A DNA stretch of 64,000 nt from Lactobacillaceae bacterium UBA5807 (GCA_002418005.1 DIDF01000041.1:76782-140781), one strand, 5' to 3'; shown: positions 55,139 through 63,893, counted from the first letter of the stretch. A program made the numbers and translations. The notes: generated by a model from the sequence alone, not told the origin.

Positions 55139-56749
55139 ATGGACAGAAATCTAGTAAGGAATGAAATTGTAAGCGGAAACATTTCGCTTGGAATTGAACT
55201 TGGATCTACCCGAGTTAAGGCTGTGTTGGTAAGCACAGATTTCCAGACAGTGGCTGAAGGCGATTTTGTTTGGGAAAACGAACTTGTCAACGGAATTTGG
55301 ACTTACTCTTTGGATAAAGTATGGACTGGAATTCAGACGGCTTATGCAAATCTGGCATTACAGGTTCATGATGAATATGGTGTTGATCTGACAAAGATTG
55401 GTTCAGTTGGGATAAGTGCCATGATGCATGGTTACATGGCCTTTGATAAAAATGGTAATCAGTTGGTACCATTCAGAACTTGGCGGAATAATATTACCGG
55501 CCAAGCAGCTGATAAATTAACCAAGTTATTTAATTTTAATATTCCAGAACGTTGGAGCATTGCTCATCTGTATCAAGCAGTTTTAAATAAAGAAGATCAC
55601 GTAAGCAAGGTTGACTTTATTACCACCCTTGCCGGATACGTTACCTGGAAGATTTCAGGTGAAAAGGTCCTTGGAATGGGAGATGCTTCAGGAGTATTTC
55701 CAATCAATGACGACAGTCGTCAATTTGATTCAGACATGATTGATAAATTCAATTCACTTCCAGAGATTGCTAAACAACCTTGGAAGTTACCTGATATTTT
55801 GCCAAAGATTTTGCCTGCTGGTGAAAAAGCCGGAACATTAACTGATGAAGGGGCTAAGATGATTGATCAATCTGGTCAACTCCAAGGTGGATCTTTGATT
55901 GCTCCTCCTGAAGGTGATGCTGGAACTGGAATGGTTTCAACTAATGCTGTTAAGAAGCGAACTGGTAACATTTCTGCCGGAACTTCAGCCTTTTCAATGG
56001 TTGTTTTGGACCGTCCAATGAAGGCTGTTCATAGAGACATTGATATGGTTACAACTCCGGACGGAGCTCCAGTTGCCATGGTCCACATTAATAACAGTTC
56101 TTCTGATATCAATGCTTGGGTAAGTATGTTTGGTGAATTTGCCAGAGCTTTGGGAATGCAGTTAAAGCCTGATGATCTGTACGGAACATTATTTGCCCAA
56201 TCAGTTAAGGGTGATCAAGACGCCGGTGGATTAGTTAACTTTGCATATCTTTCTGGTGAAAATATTACTAAGATGCCAGAAGGCCGACCAATGTTTGTTA
56301 GAAAACCTGATTCAAAGATGAACTTGGCTAACTTCATTAAGGCTCAACTATATTCAGCATTTGCTCCTTTGAAGATTGGGATGGATATTCTTCTTCGTGA
56401 GGAACATATTAAGACCAATATTTTGGTTGCTCAAGGTGGTTTGTTTAAGACTCCGGTTGTTGCCCAACAAGTTCTTGCCGATGCTTTGGATACACCAATC
56501 AGTGTTATGGACAACGCTGGTGAAGGCGGTCCATGGGGCATGGCTGTTTTAGCTCTTTATGCTCTTAACCGTAAATCTGGTGAAACTTTGGAAGATTATT
56601 TGGCTAACCGAGTATTTAAGGGTGTTACAAGTTCGACACTTTATCCAGAGCCTGCTAGTGTTCAGGGTTATAATAACTTTATTGACAACTACAAGGCTGC
56701 TTTACCAGCAGAACGTGCAGCTGTTGATTCTATGAAAATGAACAAATAG
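55139..56749 (+). CDS. araB: L-ribulokinase
   Basis: FGGY-family carbohydrate kinase of 536 residues. SLGIELGSTRVKAVLV is the first phosphate loop, MMHGYMAFDKNG and FRTWRNNITGQAADKLTKLFNFNIPERWSIAHLYQ the sugar-binding region, and GDAGTGMVSTNAV, GNISAGTSAFSMVVL and NAGEGGPWGMAVLALY the later nucleotide-site motifs. It closely follows lactobacillar AraB as I remember it. ATG 55139 has GGAGG at 7 bases; the open frame extends 7 codons further without an RBS. It is followed by araD after 19 bases. Xylulokinase is the main alternative. Confidence 0.88.
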   Translation: MDRNLVRNEIVSGNISLGIELGSTRVKAVLVSTDFQTVAEGDFVWENELVNGIWTYSLDKVWTGIQTAYANLALQVHDEYGVDLTKIGSVGISAMMHGYMAFDKNGNQLVPFRTWRNNITGQAADKLTKLFNFNIPERWSIAHLYQAVLNKEDHVSKVDFITTLAGYVTWKISGEKVLGMGDASGVFPINDDSRQFDSDMIDKFNSLPEIAKQPWKLPDILPKILPAGEKAGTLTDEGAKMIDQSGQLQGGSLIAPPEGDAGTGMVSTNAVKKRTGNISAGTSAFSMVVLDRPMKAVHRDIDMVTTPDGAPVAMVHINNSSSDINAWVSMFGEFARALGMQLKPDDLYGTLFAQSVKGDQDAGGLVNFAYLSGENITKMPEGRPMFVRKPDSKMNLANFIKAQLYSAFAPLKIGMDILLREEHIKTNILVAQGGLFKTPVVAQQVLADALDTPISVMDNAGEGGPWGMAVLALYALNRKSGETLEDYLANRVFKGVTSSTLYPEPASVQGYNNFIDNYKAALPAERAAVDSMKMNK

Positions 56750-56768
56750 GAAAGGTGATTTATAAATA

Positions 56769-57500
56769 ATGCTCGAAGATCTAAAGCAAAAAGTTTACGA
56801 AGCTAACATGCAACTTCCTAAGTTGGGTCTTGTTACCTTTACTTGGGGAAATGTTTCCGGAATTGACCGTGAGAAGGGTCTTTTCGTAATCAAACCTTCA
56901 GGTGTTTTTTATGATCAAATGAAACCATCAGATATGGTGGTTGTTGATTTACAAGGCAAGGTTGTTGAAGGCGACATGAACCCTTCAAGTGATACACCAA
57001 CTCATACCTATCTTTACAATCATTTTCCAAACATTGGTGGAATTACTCATACTCATTCACCATGGGCTGTTTCATTTGCTGCAGCTAAGATGGATATTCC
57101 GGCCGTAAGTACAACTCATGCTGATACATTTTACGGTGATATCCCAGCTGCTCCAGCATTGACTGAAGAACAAATCAAGGATGCTTACGAGTTGAACACT
57201 GGTAAGGTTATCGTTGACGAATTCAAGCGCCGAGGAATTGACCCAGATGCTGTACCAGCTGTATTGGTAAGCCAACACGGCCCATTCGCCTGGGGCAAAG
57301 ATCCAGACCAGTCAGTATACAATGCCAAGGTTATGGAAGTTTCAGCAGAAATTGCCTACCACGCATTGCAATTAACAAGAGACGAAATCCACGTACCACA
57401 ATATCTTTTGGACAAGCACTACTATCGTAAGCATGGTAGGAATGCTTACTATGGTCAAAATAATGCAAAGTCTAAGAGCCATGCTGAGCATGAAAAGTAA
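56769..57500 (+). CDS. araD: L-ribulose-5-phosphate 4-epimerase
   Basis: A 243-residue class II aldolase-fold epimerase converting L-ribulose-5-P to D-xylulose-5-P for the phosphoketolase pathway. LVTFTWGNVSGIDREKGLFVIKPSGV is the phosphate-binding start, and GITHTHSPWAVSFAA (metal His pair), with VLVSQHGPFAWGKD (third His), forms the zinc site. STTHADTFYGDIPA is also conserved. RBS GGAAAGG. No araA follows; palindromic repeat elements begin 9 bases after the stop. Confidence 0.94.
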   Translation: MLEDLKQKVYEANMQLPKLGLVTFTWGNVSGIDREKGLFVIKPSGVFYDQMKPSDMVVVDLQGKVVEGDMNPSSDTPTHTYLYNHFPNIGGITHTHSPWAVSFAAAKMDIPAVSTTHADTFYGDIPAAPALTEEQIKDAYELNTGKVIVDEFKRRGIDPDAVPAVLVSQHGPFAWGKDPDQSVYNAKVMEVSAEIAYHALQLTRDEIHVPQYLLDKHYYRKHGRNAYYGQNNAKSKSHAEHEK

Positions 57501-57508
57501 TAAGTAAT

Positions 57509-57631
57509 AGAGTGCAAAAGTGAGCGTTTAGGCTCGGTTGAAATAACGGCTCCTGACAGAAATCCCGAATTTGGATTTTTGTCAGGAGCCGTTATTTCTT
57601 TAGAGCCTGCTCACTTTTGCACGTTTCTGCT
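57509..57631. repeat. Palindromic repeat element, unit 1
   Basis: 123-base unit bounded by AGAGTGC and GCACGTTTCTGCT. Arms pair in nested blocks: GTGCAAAAGTGAGC/GCTCACTTTTGCAC (57512-57525 and 57609-57622), GGCTC/GAGCC, AAATAACGGCTCCTGACA/TGTCAGGAGCCGTTATTT (57541-57558 and 57580-57597), and AAATCC/GGATTT. It may also act as the araD terminator. Confidence 0.85.
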
Positions 57632-57759
57632 AGAGTGCGCACAGGGGCGTTTAAGCTCCGGAGAATAAGCTGCAAAAATAAAGTAGAATCCAGGTTCGGG
57701 ATTCTACTTTATTTTTGTGCTTATACGCAGGAGGCTGCCCCGCGAAGCACGTTTCCGCT
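57632..57759. repeat. Palindromic repeat element, unit 2
   Basis: 128-base unit starting exactly where unit 1 ends, bounded by AGAGTGC and GCACGTTTCCGCT. Nested arms are GTGC/GCAC, GGGGC/GCCCC, CTCC/GGAG, ATAAGC/GCTTAT and CAAAAATAAAGTAGAATC/GATTCTACTTTATTTTTG. The outer shell (AGAGTGC, GCGTTTAxGCTC, GCACGTTTC) matches unit 1 while the inner stems differ. Confidence 0.83.
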
Positions 57760-57830
57760 GTGTAGCAGCAAGAGCTTTTAATCATTTTTTATTTTAAAAA
57801 TAAAAAAACATCCAATTCAAGACAAATAAG

Positions 57831-57859
57831 TTGTTAATGCTCATGGTTTCACATATAAT
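57831..57859 (+). promoter_or_regulatory. Promoter of the alcohol dehydrogenase gene
   Basis: TTGTTA (57831-57836) and TATAAT (57854-57859), 17-base spacer. Confidence 0.8.
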
Positions 57860-57889
57860 TACATCAACAAAATTTTGGAGGGATTGCTC

Positions 57890-58648
57890 ATGGCACATCG
57901 TTTAGACGGAAAAGTAGCTATTGTAACTGGCGGAACACTTGGAATTGGTTTAGCAGTTGCTGATAAGTTTGTCGCTGAAGGAGCTAAAGTAATGATTACT
58001 GGCCGACATGCAGACGTGGGTGAAAAGGCTGCAAAAAGCATTGGCGGACCAGACGTAATTCAGTTTTTTAAGCATGATGCTTCTGATTCTGAAGGCTGGA
58101 ATAACTTATGGGATGCAACCGAAAAAGCTTTTGGTGAAGTTACGACGGTAGTTAATAATGCCGGAATTGCTATCACTAAGAGTATTGAAAATACCACCGA
58201 TGAGGAATGGCATCGATTACTATCAATTAACCTTGACGGCGTTTTTTATGGCACTCGTTTAGGAATTCAAAAGATGAAGAACAAAAACCATGGGGCATCA
58301 ATTATTAATATGTCTTCAATTGAAGGATTCGTTGGTGACCCGACCTTGGGTGCCTATAATGCCTCGAAAGGTGCAGTTAGAATTATGACCAAATCCGCAG
58401 CTGTAGATTGTGCCCTCAAAGATTATGGAGTCAGGGTCAACTCTGTACATCCGGGTTACATTAAAACTCCTTTAGTCGATGATATACCTGGAGCCGAGCA
58501 AGGAATGTCTCAACGTTCTAAAACCCCAATGGGACATATTGGGGAACCAAATGATATTGCTTGGATCTGTGTTTATCTAGCCTCAGAAGAATCTAAATTT
58601 GCTACTGGTTCAGAATTTGTGGTTGATGGTGGATACACAGATCAGTAG
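57890..58648 (+). CDS. (R)-specific secondary alcohol dehydrogenase, short-chain dehydrogenase family
   Basis: A 252-residue cytosolic SDR that reduces ketones to (R)-alcohols. The cofactor loop TGGTLGIG (13-20) and the catalytic Asn114, Ser143, Tyr156 and Lys160 are in place. GRHADVGEK after the second strand lacks an acidic residue at the usual NAD-selecting position, which fits NADPH use. The protein matches the Lactobacillus brevis/kefiri enzyme nearly throughout (FVGDP, GAYNASKGAVRIM, HPGYIKTPLVDD, TGSEFVVDGGYTDQ), including the C-terminal Gln that binds Mg2+ in that enzyme. ATG 57890 has GGAGGG; TTG 57875 lies in the RBS. It is monocistronic. Confidence 0.92.
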   Translation: MAHRLDGKVAIVTGGTLGIGLAVADKFVAEGAKVMITGRHADVGEKAAKSIGGPDVIQFFKHDASDSEGWNNLWDATEKAFGEVTTVVNNAGIAITKSIENTTDEEWHRLLSINLDGVFYGTRLGIQKMKNKNHGASIINMSSIEGFVGDPTLGAYNASKGAVRIMTKSAAVDCALKDYGVRVNSVHPGYIKTPLVDDIPGAEQGMSQRSKTPMGHIGEPNDIAWICVYLASEESKFATGSEFVVDGGYTDQ

Positions 58649-58660
58649 TTTAAAAATTTG

Positions 58661-58695
58661 AAATCCATTGCTGTTTTTCAGCAGTGGATTTTTTA
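58661..58695 (+). terminator. Terminator after the alcohol dehydrogenase
   Basis: AAATCCA/TGGATTT with inner GCTG/CAGC-type pairs, followed by T6. Confidence 0.87.
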
Positions 58696-58786
58696 TTCTA
58701 AATTTTGTTTAAACTAAGTGTTCAAATTTGATTTTTGGTTTATTATTAAAACGTTGCGAATTTCGATTAAATTTGGGGGTTCCGTT

Positions 58787-60097
58787 TTGCTTAAAAGTAA
58801 GCTTATCAAAACAATTTTGGCTTTGACCTTGATGGTTAGTCTTGCTATTCCGTTGAGTGTTAAGGCAGCGGGTTCCAATAACATAATTGCTAAATACCCA
58901 TTTGAGGCAAACGAAATTTATGTTATGGATGCTAAAACTGGTCAGGAAATTTATCAAAAGAATGCCTACGCTAAAAGACCAATTGCCAGTCTTTCAAAAT
59001 TAATGACCTTATATTTGACTAAAGAGGCCATTGATAGCGGCAAAATGTCTTGGAACCAAAAAGTTCCGGTTGATAAACATTTAATTAGTTTGAGCAAAAA
59101 CAGTGTTTTTGGATCTTTTCAACTCAAGAAAACTAAGCAGTATACGGTCAAACAAATGTATCAGGCGGCATTAATTGCATCTTCTAATTCTGCAGCGATT
59201 GCTTTAGGCGAGATGGTTGCTCATGGGAGTAATAATAATTTCGTCAAAATGATGAATAACCAGGCAAAAAGCTGGAAATTGAATGCTTCGTTTGTTAGTG
59301 CTTCTGGTTTGGATAATACTGATTTAAAAAAGTACAACTGTATTGTTCCAGGAACTGGTAAAGATGCTCAAAACTTAGTTAGTGCGCATGATATTTCTTA
59401 CATTGCCGCAAGGTTACTGGAAGTCTTTCCATCAATTACTCAATGGAGTAGTAAAAGCACCCAAACCATTGGTAAACAGACCTTAGTCAATGTAAATAGT
59501 TTGTTGCCTGGACGGACTTATGCTCCCAAACAAATAAAAGTTGATGGGTTAAAAAATGGTTACACTGAAAATGCTGGTTTATGTTTAACTGCAACTTATT
59601 GGAGCCACGGCCGTAATTTGATTGCCACGATTATTGATAGCAGTACCATTTTTTCTTCAATGGCTAAGTTAATGCAAACATTGAATTCCGATTATACTTA
59701 CTCTAAAGCTAAATTGGATTCCCAAAAATTCGTTGAAAAGAAATATCATATTCTTGCAGTTCCTAAAGAGAAAACAACCGTAATTTGGCATAAGGCAGGA
59801 ACTTCTGGTACTCCAAAGATTCAATACATTCAAACTGTAAAGAATGGTGAAATTAAAAAAGGAGAAGTAGTTGGCCAAGCGTTAATATCACTTACCGGTA
59901 CTAAATCTTTTAGCGTTCCGCTAATTTCCAAGACTACCACTCCAGGAGCTGTTAAGAAGAAAGTTGATAAAAAGACTGTCCCTAAAAAGTCAATGGTTTC
60001 TTCAATTGGTGGTGCAGTTGAATCTGTTGGAACCTTTATTGTAGCTTTTGTAAGAGGAATATTTGCCGAAGCTCAAAATATTGTTGCCAAACTATAA
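58787..60097 (+). CDS. D-alanyl-D-alanine carboxypeptidase (DacA-like PBP) with altered KTG motif
   Basis: A serine-type penicillin-binding protein of 436 residues acting outside the membrane on peptidoglycan stems. TTG 58787 follows GGGGG and yields a signal peptide (KLIKTILALTLMVSLAIPLSVKAAG). The SxxK motif is SLSK (68-71) and SxN is SSN (132-134). The third motif is KNG (256-258, VDGLKNGYTENAGLC) where the family has KTG. The C-terminal 60 residues are Lys-rich and end in an amphipathic/hydrophobic stretch, possibly a membrane anchor. The frame open to 58718 lacks an RBS at its start. Confidence 0.87.
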   Translation: MLKSKLIKTILALTLMVSLAIPLSVKAAGSNNIIAKYPFEANEIYVMDAKTGQEIYQKNAYAKRPIASLSKLMTLYLTKEAIDSGKMSWNQKVPVDKHLISLSKNSVFGSFQLKKTKQYTVKQMYQAALIASSNSAAIALGEMVAHGSNNNFVKMMNNQAKSWKLNASFVSASGLDNTDLKKYNCIVPGTGKDAQNLVSAHDISYIAARLLEVFPSITQWSSKSTQTIGKQTLVNVNSLLPGRTYAPKQIKVDGLKNGYTENAGLCLTATYWSHGRNLIATIIDSSTIFSSMAKLMQTLNSDYTYSKAKLDSQKFVEKKYHILAVPKEKTTVIWHKAGTSGTPKIQYIQTVKNGEIKKGEVVGQALISLTGTKSFSVPLISKTTTPGAVKKKVDKKTVPKKSMVSSIGGAVESVGTFIVAFVRGIFAEAQNIVAKL

Positions 60098-60100
60098 AAA

Positions 60101-60138
60101 AAATAATGATTCCAGATTTATGGAATCATTATTTTTTA
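60101..60138. terminator. Bidirectional terminator
   Basis: AAATAATGATTCCA and TGGAATCATTATTT pair perfectly with a 6-base loop, between converging genes. Confidence 0.93.
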
Positions 60139-61317
60139 CTTCTCGAAGTGCTTTTCTGCCATTGGGCTTGGATTATCGATCAGCCGAACACGAACCATAC
60201 CAGGAACAGTTTGCAATTTCACAATCATGTTTTCGACTTCAGTTTCACTAAGCTTTGTTAAATCTGTGTTGATTAACTGATAGCCATAATCTCCTCGAGT
60301 ATTAACGGCCATTTCCTGAATTGGTATCTTACCCGAGAAAAGAAAGCCAGACAAGAAATTAAAAATTTCTATATTTGATTTAAAATACAGAGAAATTCTT
60401 TGAGCACTATTAAATGGCAATTCTAGACTTGGAAAATTTACCGATCTACGAATATTTCCGGTTTCTAGAAACCGCAACATACTTTGCAAAGTTAAGTTTG
60501 CACTATGCTCAAGGGCTTCATTAGTATTTCCCCCCAAGTGAGGGAGCATAATAACCTTTGAATTATTTTGTAGATTCTTATTTGGAAAGTCGGTAACATA
60601 CTTACTAATTTTGTTTTCATTTAAAGCTTTTAAAATAGCTTGGTTATCAACAATTTCATCTCTGCCAAAGTTCATGACGACAGCATTAGGCTTCATTTTT
60701 TCTAAGGCCTTTTCATTTAACAGGTGAAAAGTTTCAGCGGTGGATGGTAAAAAGATGACCACAAAATCGGCAACTTCAAGGATTTCCTCTATTTTTTCTA
60801 ATTGCTGGACATATTTTAAATCCTTGAAACTTCGAGCATACCCAAAAACCTGCATTCCTAAGTGATAGCAGGCTTCGGCAAACCTTTGTCCGATTGTGCC
60901 AAGACCCAAGACGCCCACTGATTTGCCGTACAGCTCTGAACCGACAAAGTCTTTGCGAATACTCTCTGCGGCCGGTAATAGATTAGTTGAAGTTAATTCT
61001 TTTGTTGCTTGGAAAGCATTGTCCAAAGGACGAACCGATCTAAATAGGCACTGCAGAGCTAACTCTTTTACTGCATTCGAATTTGCGCCGGGTGTATTAA
61101 AGACTACCGTTCCATTTTCAGTTGCCTTTTTAATATTGATCGTGTTTACTCCAACCCCTGAACGGGCGATAAACAAAGTTTTGTCGTTGATTAATTCATC
61201 GGGAACTTTTGAACTTCTCACGATAATGCCATCAGGATTGGTTTTATTATCAATTTGAAACACGTCGCCTTCAAAATCTTTAAGATCAAAATTGTCGAGA
61301 GTTTTTAGCTTGTACAT
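60136..61317 (-). CDS. serA: D-3-phosphoglycerate dehydrogenase-like protein
   Basis: A 393-residue D-isomer-specific 2-hydroxyacid dehydrogenase with a C-terminal ACT domain (about 320-393). VGVLGLGTIGQRFAEACYHLGM is the NAD motif. FIARSGVGVNTINI, MNFGRDEIVD (Arg) and VIMLPHLGGNTNEALE (His) are the catalytic segments. The arrangement is that of short SerA proteins that start serine synthesis. No serC or serB is adjacent. Start ATG 61317 has AAGGAG on the minus strand. Another 2-hydroxyacid substrate is possible. Confidence 0.85.
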   Translation of the reverse strand: MYKLKTLDNFDLKDFEGDVFQIDNKTNPDGIIVRSSKVPDELINDKTLFIARSGVGVNTINIKKATENGTVVFNTPGANSNAVKELALQCLFRSVRPLDNAFQATKELTSTNLLPAAESIRKDFVGSELYGKSVGVLGLGTIGQRFAEACYHLGMQVFGYARSFKDLKYVQQLEKIEEILEVADFVVIFLPSTAETFHLLNEKALEKMKPNAVVMNFGRDEIVDNQAILKALNENKISKYVTDFPNKNLQNNSKVIMLPHLGGNTNEALEHSANLTLQSMLRFLETGNIRRSVNFPSLELPFNSAQRISLYFKSNIEIFNFLSGFLFSGKIPIQEMAVNTRGDYGYQLINTDLTKLSETEVENMIVKLQTVPGMVRVRLIDNPSPMAEKHFEK

Positions 61318-61348
61318 TTAAGAATTCTCCTTTAAAATATTGAGATAA

Positions 61349-61367
61349 CTTTAGAAGTATTCTAAAG
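61349..61367. promoter_or_regulatory. Perfect palindrome between divergent serA and the acyltransferase
   Basis: CTTTAGAA-GTA-TTCTAAAG, 8-bp arms, in the 76-base gap between the two divergent genes. Candidate operator. Confidence 0.5.
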
Positions 61368-61393
61368 CTTTTTAACTGAAAGGTGTGGTTGAT

Positions 61394-62023
61394 ATGCACA
61401 TTTATTTTCCTAAATTAAGTAAAGACAAACCTGCAATCGGTGAGGGGACTCAGTTTAAAGATACGACTTTTGGCCAATACACTGACATTGGCCAGCTTAA
61501 TTTTATTGATAACAGTATTATTGGTGATTATACCTATACCGGGCAATTTTGTTTTATCCAAAATAGTCTTCTAAAAAAATTTATCAGTGCAGCCGCAATG
61601 GTCAGAATCGGCCCGACTGACCATCCTTATGACCGTCCTGCCCAGCATATGTTTGCTTATAATGGTTCAGCCTATGGATTTGAAAATCCAGACACTGATT
61701 TTTTGGAAAACAGAAAAAAGAAAACTACAACTGTCGGCAATGATGTTTGGTTAGGCCATGGAATTGTTGTCCAATCTGGAGTAACTGTTGGTGATGGGGC
61801 AGTCATTGGTTCTGGCGCTGTTGTTACTAAGGATGTTGAACCATACACAATTATGGGAGGTGTCCCAGCCCGACCAATCAAAGATCGCTTTCCTGATGAA
61901 ATTAAAGCCGACATGGAAAAAATTAAATGGTGGGACTGGTCCCGAGAACAATTAGAAGCAAATTATGATGATTTCCGGCTGCCAATTGATGAATTTGTCA
62001 AAAAGTATTTACCACGGGCTTAG
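61394..62023 (+). CDS. Left-handed beta-helix acyltransferase (DapH/phosphonate-associated type)
   Basis: A 209-residue hexapeptide-repeat transferase. Isoleucine/valine-rich hexapeptides (IGEGTQFKDTTFGQYTDIGQLNFIDNSIIGDYTYTGQFC, then VGNDVWLGHGIVVQSGVTVGDGAVIGSGAVVTKDVEPYTIMGGVPARPIKDRF) form two blocks. They are split by a loop, VRIGPTDHPYDRPAQHMFAYNGSAYGFE, holding a likely catalytic His. The WWDW...DFRLPIDEFVKKY ending resembles the family found beside phosphonate genes, but no phosphonate genes are here. ATG 61394 has AAAGGTG at 9 bases. The acceptor is unknown. Confidence 0.82.
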   Translation: MHIYFPKLSKDKPAIGEGTQFKDTTFGQYTDIGQLNFIDNSIIGDYTYTGQFCFIQNSLLKKFISAAAMVRIGPTDHPYDRPAQHMFAYNGSAYGFENPDTDFLENRKKKTTTVGNDVWLGHGIVVQSGVTVGDGAVIGSGAVVTKDVEPYTIMGGVPARPIKDRFPDEIKADMEKIKWWDWSREQLEANYDDFRLPIDEFVKKYLPRA

Positions 62024-62553
62024 TTAGTATTTAGTTTTGAGTAAAGAAAAATATTATGAAAAGCATTGTGATAAAACAGATAATCTTTTAATTCAGCGTC
62101 TTTTTTAAAATCGCATCTTAGGGCAACTCGTTGACTGTTGATGTTTTTAGCATCAGCCACAATTTCAAGGCGATGGAACTTTAATTCATCAAAGGCAATT
62201 TTAACTAATTGATTGACCGATTTCGTCATAATTCCCTTACCCTGAAATTGCTCACCTAGCCAGTAACCAATTTGTGCCCGCTTGTTATTATGATCAATTC
62301 CATGAATATCTGCCATTCCCCCAACTTCTTCATCAAAAAGGATGACCACTGAGTAAAGTTTTTCATCGGCAATCTGGTGGTGACAATAACGAATAAAATT
62401 TTCTTCGTCTGAGGGAGAAACAGTGCTTTGAGCCCATGGTAACCACCGGCTTAATTCAACTCTTTGTTGGTCAATTAAGTCATATAAAGGTTTGGCATCT
62501 TTGATTGATGGAATTTTAAATGAGATGTGTTCGTCAACTTTATTTGTAAACAT
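62020..62553 (-). CDS. GNAT acetyltransferase, RimJ/RimL-like
   Basis: A 177-residue N-acetyltransferase. IGYWLGEQFQGKGIMTKSVNQLVKIAFDELKFHRLEIVADAKNINSQRVALRCDFKKD is the acetyl-CoA-binding core (Q/RxxGxG/A as QGKGIM) of the RimJ/RimL/YdaF group. ATG 62553 has GGGAGGG as RBS; the frame is open 13 codons further without one. The last bases overlap the end of the convergent acyltransferase. Target is unknown: ribosomal protein, peptide or small molecule. Confidence 0.85.
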   Translation of the reverse strand: MFTNKVDEHISFKIPSIKDAKPLYDLIDQQRVELSRWLPWAQSTVSPSDEENFIRYCHHQIADEKLYSVVILFDEEVGGMADIHGIDHNNKRAQIGYWLGEQFQGKGIMTKSVNQLVKIAFDELKFHRLEIVADAKNINSQRVALRCDFKKDAELKDYLFYHNAFHNIFLYSKLNTN

Positions 62554-62595
62554 TAATTTCCCTCCCAAAAAATTATATTCATCAGTATACACGAG

Positions 62596-62640
62596 AAAAA
62601 TAAAACGGGCACCCGGAATTAACTTCCAGGACCCGTTTTT
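62596..62640 (-). terminator. Terminator of the small membrane protein gene
   Basis: AAAACGGG (62602-62609) pairs with CCCGTTTT (62632-62639) with inner CCGG/CCAGG-type pairs. On the minus strand it is followed by ATTTTT. Confidence 0.75.
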
Positions 62641-62647
62641 AATGTTT

Positions 62648-62845
62648 TTAGAATCTTAAATTGTGCTTTGAGATATATTTGTTAGCTTCGTTGACTCCAA
62701 AGAAGACAACTGGAGCAGCAATTACAAATGATAATAATTCTGGAGCCATTGATGTTACGCCAAAGCTTGCAACAATAGATGCTAAGATCGTGCCAACAAT
62801 CAAAGTGAGTAGACCAAAAATTGTGATCTTTAAATTCTCATCCAT
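62648..62845 (-). CDS. Small two-helix membrane protein
   Basis: A 65-residue protein starting at ATG 62845 behind GGGAGG (6 bases). Two hydrophobic segments, ITIFGLLTLIVGTILASIVASFGV and LLSFVIAAPVVFFGV, are linked by a short polar turn, with a basic C-terminus (KYISKHNLRF). The reading frame is supported by a proper RBS and terminator. I do not recognise the family. It is not obviously a bacteriocin or toxin, though small membrane toxins cannot be excluded. Confidence 0.7.
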   Translation of the reverse strand: MDENLKITIFGLLTLIVGTILASIVASFGVTSMAPELLSFVIAAPVVFFGVNEANKYISKHNLRF

Positions 62846-62999
62846 AATAATGCCTCCCATATGTAAATATCGGCAAGAATTGCTTATGAACTTGATTGAA
62901 AGAAATTAATTAATCAAGTAGATTAAAGCTTTCTTCCATACATAATTATAGTCACTTGAGTCGTATTGAACACTTTTTTTCAATAATAAATTAAAAATT

Positions 63000-63893
63000 T
63001 TAGGGTAATTGCAGTGGATTTGGTACCTTCATCTGGCGGTCAATTGTTGAACGGCCGGTTGCGTAGTCGAATTGCACTTCAGGTTGGACATTAAACAGGT
63101 AAACATTGAAATTTAACGCTTTATTGGTGCTGATTGCCATCAGGTGGATTCCTCTTGCCATTAATTCATTGCCACGAAAAATTGGCCGAGCATAAAAAAT
63201 TACCTTTTGACCCTGTTTTAATGCTTCTCTTACTTTTTGCTCAAAGATTGTTTGGACTTTTTGATTTGAAAAAGCGGTTTGGGTAAACAGGTTCTTGGGG
63301 TTATTTTGATCTCCTGATTTGTCATTAGGACTAAAAATGCCTTCTTGATTAATTCCGCTTGAAACTGAGTAAGCAATTAGATGGCCACGGTTGACAATGG
63401 GTTCGCCATTGACAAACTTTTGGTGCCAACCGGTTGGCTCAATGAACTGCCTAACTCTTAGACTATCATTTGCTAAATTGCGATTTTCCAAATAGCCGAT
63501 GTTTGCTCCACTGGTTCGATTATAGGAATCTAGTTGGTGATAAATTACTTTATTGGTCTGCCATTTTTTTGGGCTTAAGGTTGCCTTGTTATTGTTTACG
63601 TATACGAAGCTTGGTTTACCCGACTGATAATTTAAGTTTGCCAGGTTGTTGTTTGCCGGAATATATCTTGTTGAACCGGTAATTTTGCTGCTAACCGAAG
63701 AAGCAATTTGTTTTACTTGGGTGGGTGCTTTTTGAATGGATTGACTTATTTTGCCGCCACCATTGTTTGAATTGGAACCAAAGAAAATAATCGCAAAAAT
63801 AGCAATTATGGCGATTAATGTATTTCGACCAACAGTGTTGCCTTTTTGCTTCCTGCGGTTGTATTTATTATGATATTTTCTTCTCTTTGACAT
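63000..63893 (-). CDS. Membrane-anchored DNA/RNA non-specific endonuclease
   Basis: A 297-residue protein. A basic N-terminus (KRRKYHNKYNRRKQKG) and one membrane helix (NTLIAIIAIFAIIFFG) anchor it, with the nuclease outside the membrane. The beta-beta-alpha-Me core has NRGHLIAYSVSSG (DRGH-like motif with catalytic His) and QNNPKNLFTQTAFSNQ (metal Asn). This fits EndA/NucA-type nucleases, which in streptococci take part in DNA uptake or degrade extracellular DNA. The motif begins with Asn instead of Asp. Competence genes are not in the window, so the role is open. Confidence 0.87.
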   Translation of the reverse strand: MSKRRKYHNKYNRRKQKGNTVGRNTLIAIIAIFAIIFFGSNSNNGGGKISQSIQKAPTQVKQIASSVSSKITGSTRYIPANNNLANLNYQSGKPSFVYVNNNKATLSPKKWQTNKVIYHQLDSYNRTSGANIGYLENRNLANDSLRVRQFIEPTGWHQKFVNGEPIVNRGHLIAYSVSSGINQEGIFSPNDKSGDQNNPKNLFTQTAFSNQKVQTIFEQKVREALKQGQKVIFYARPIFRGNELMARGIHLMAISTNKALNFNVYLFNVQPEVQFDYATGRSTIDRQMKVPNPLQLP

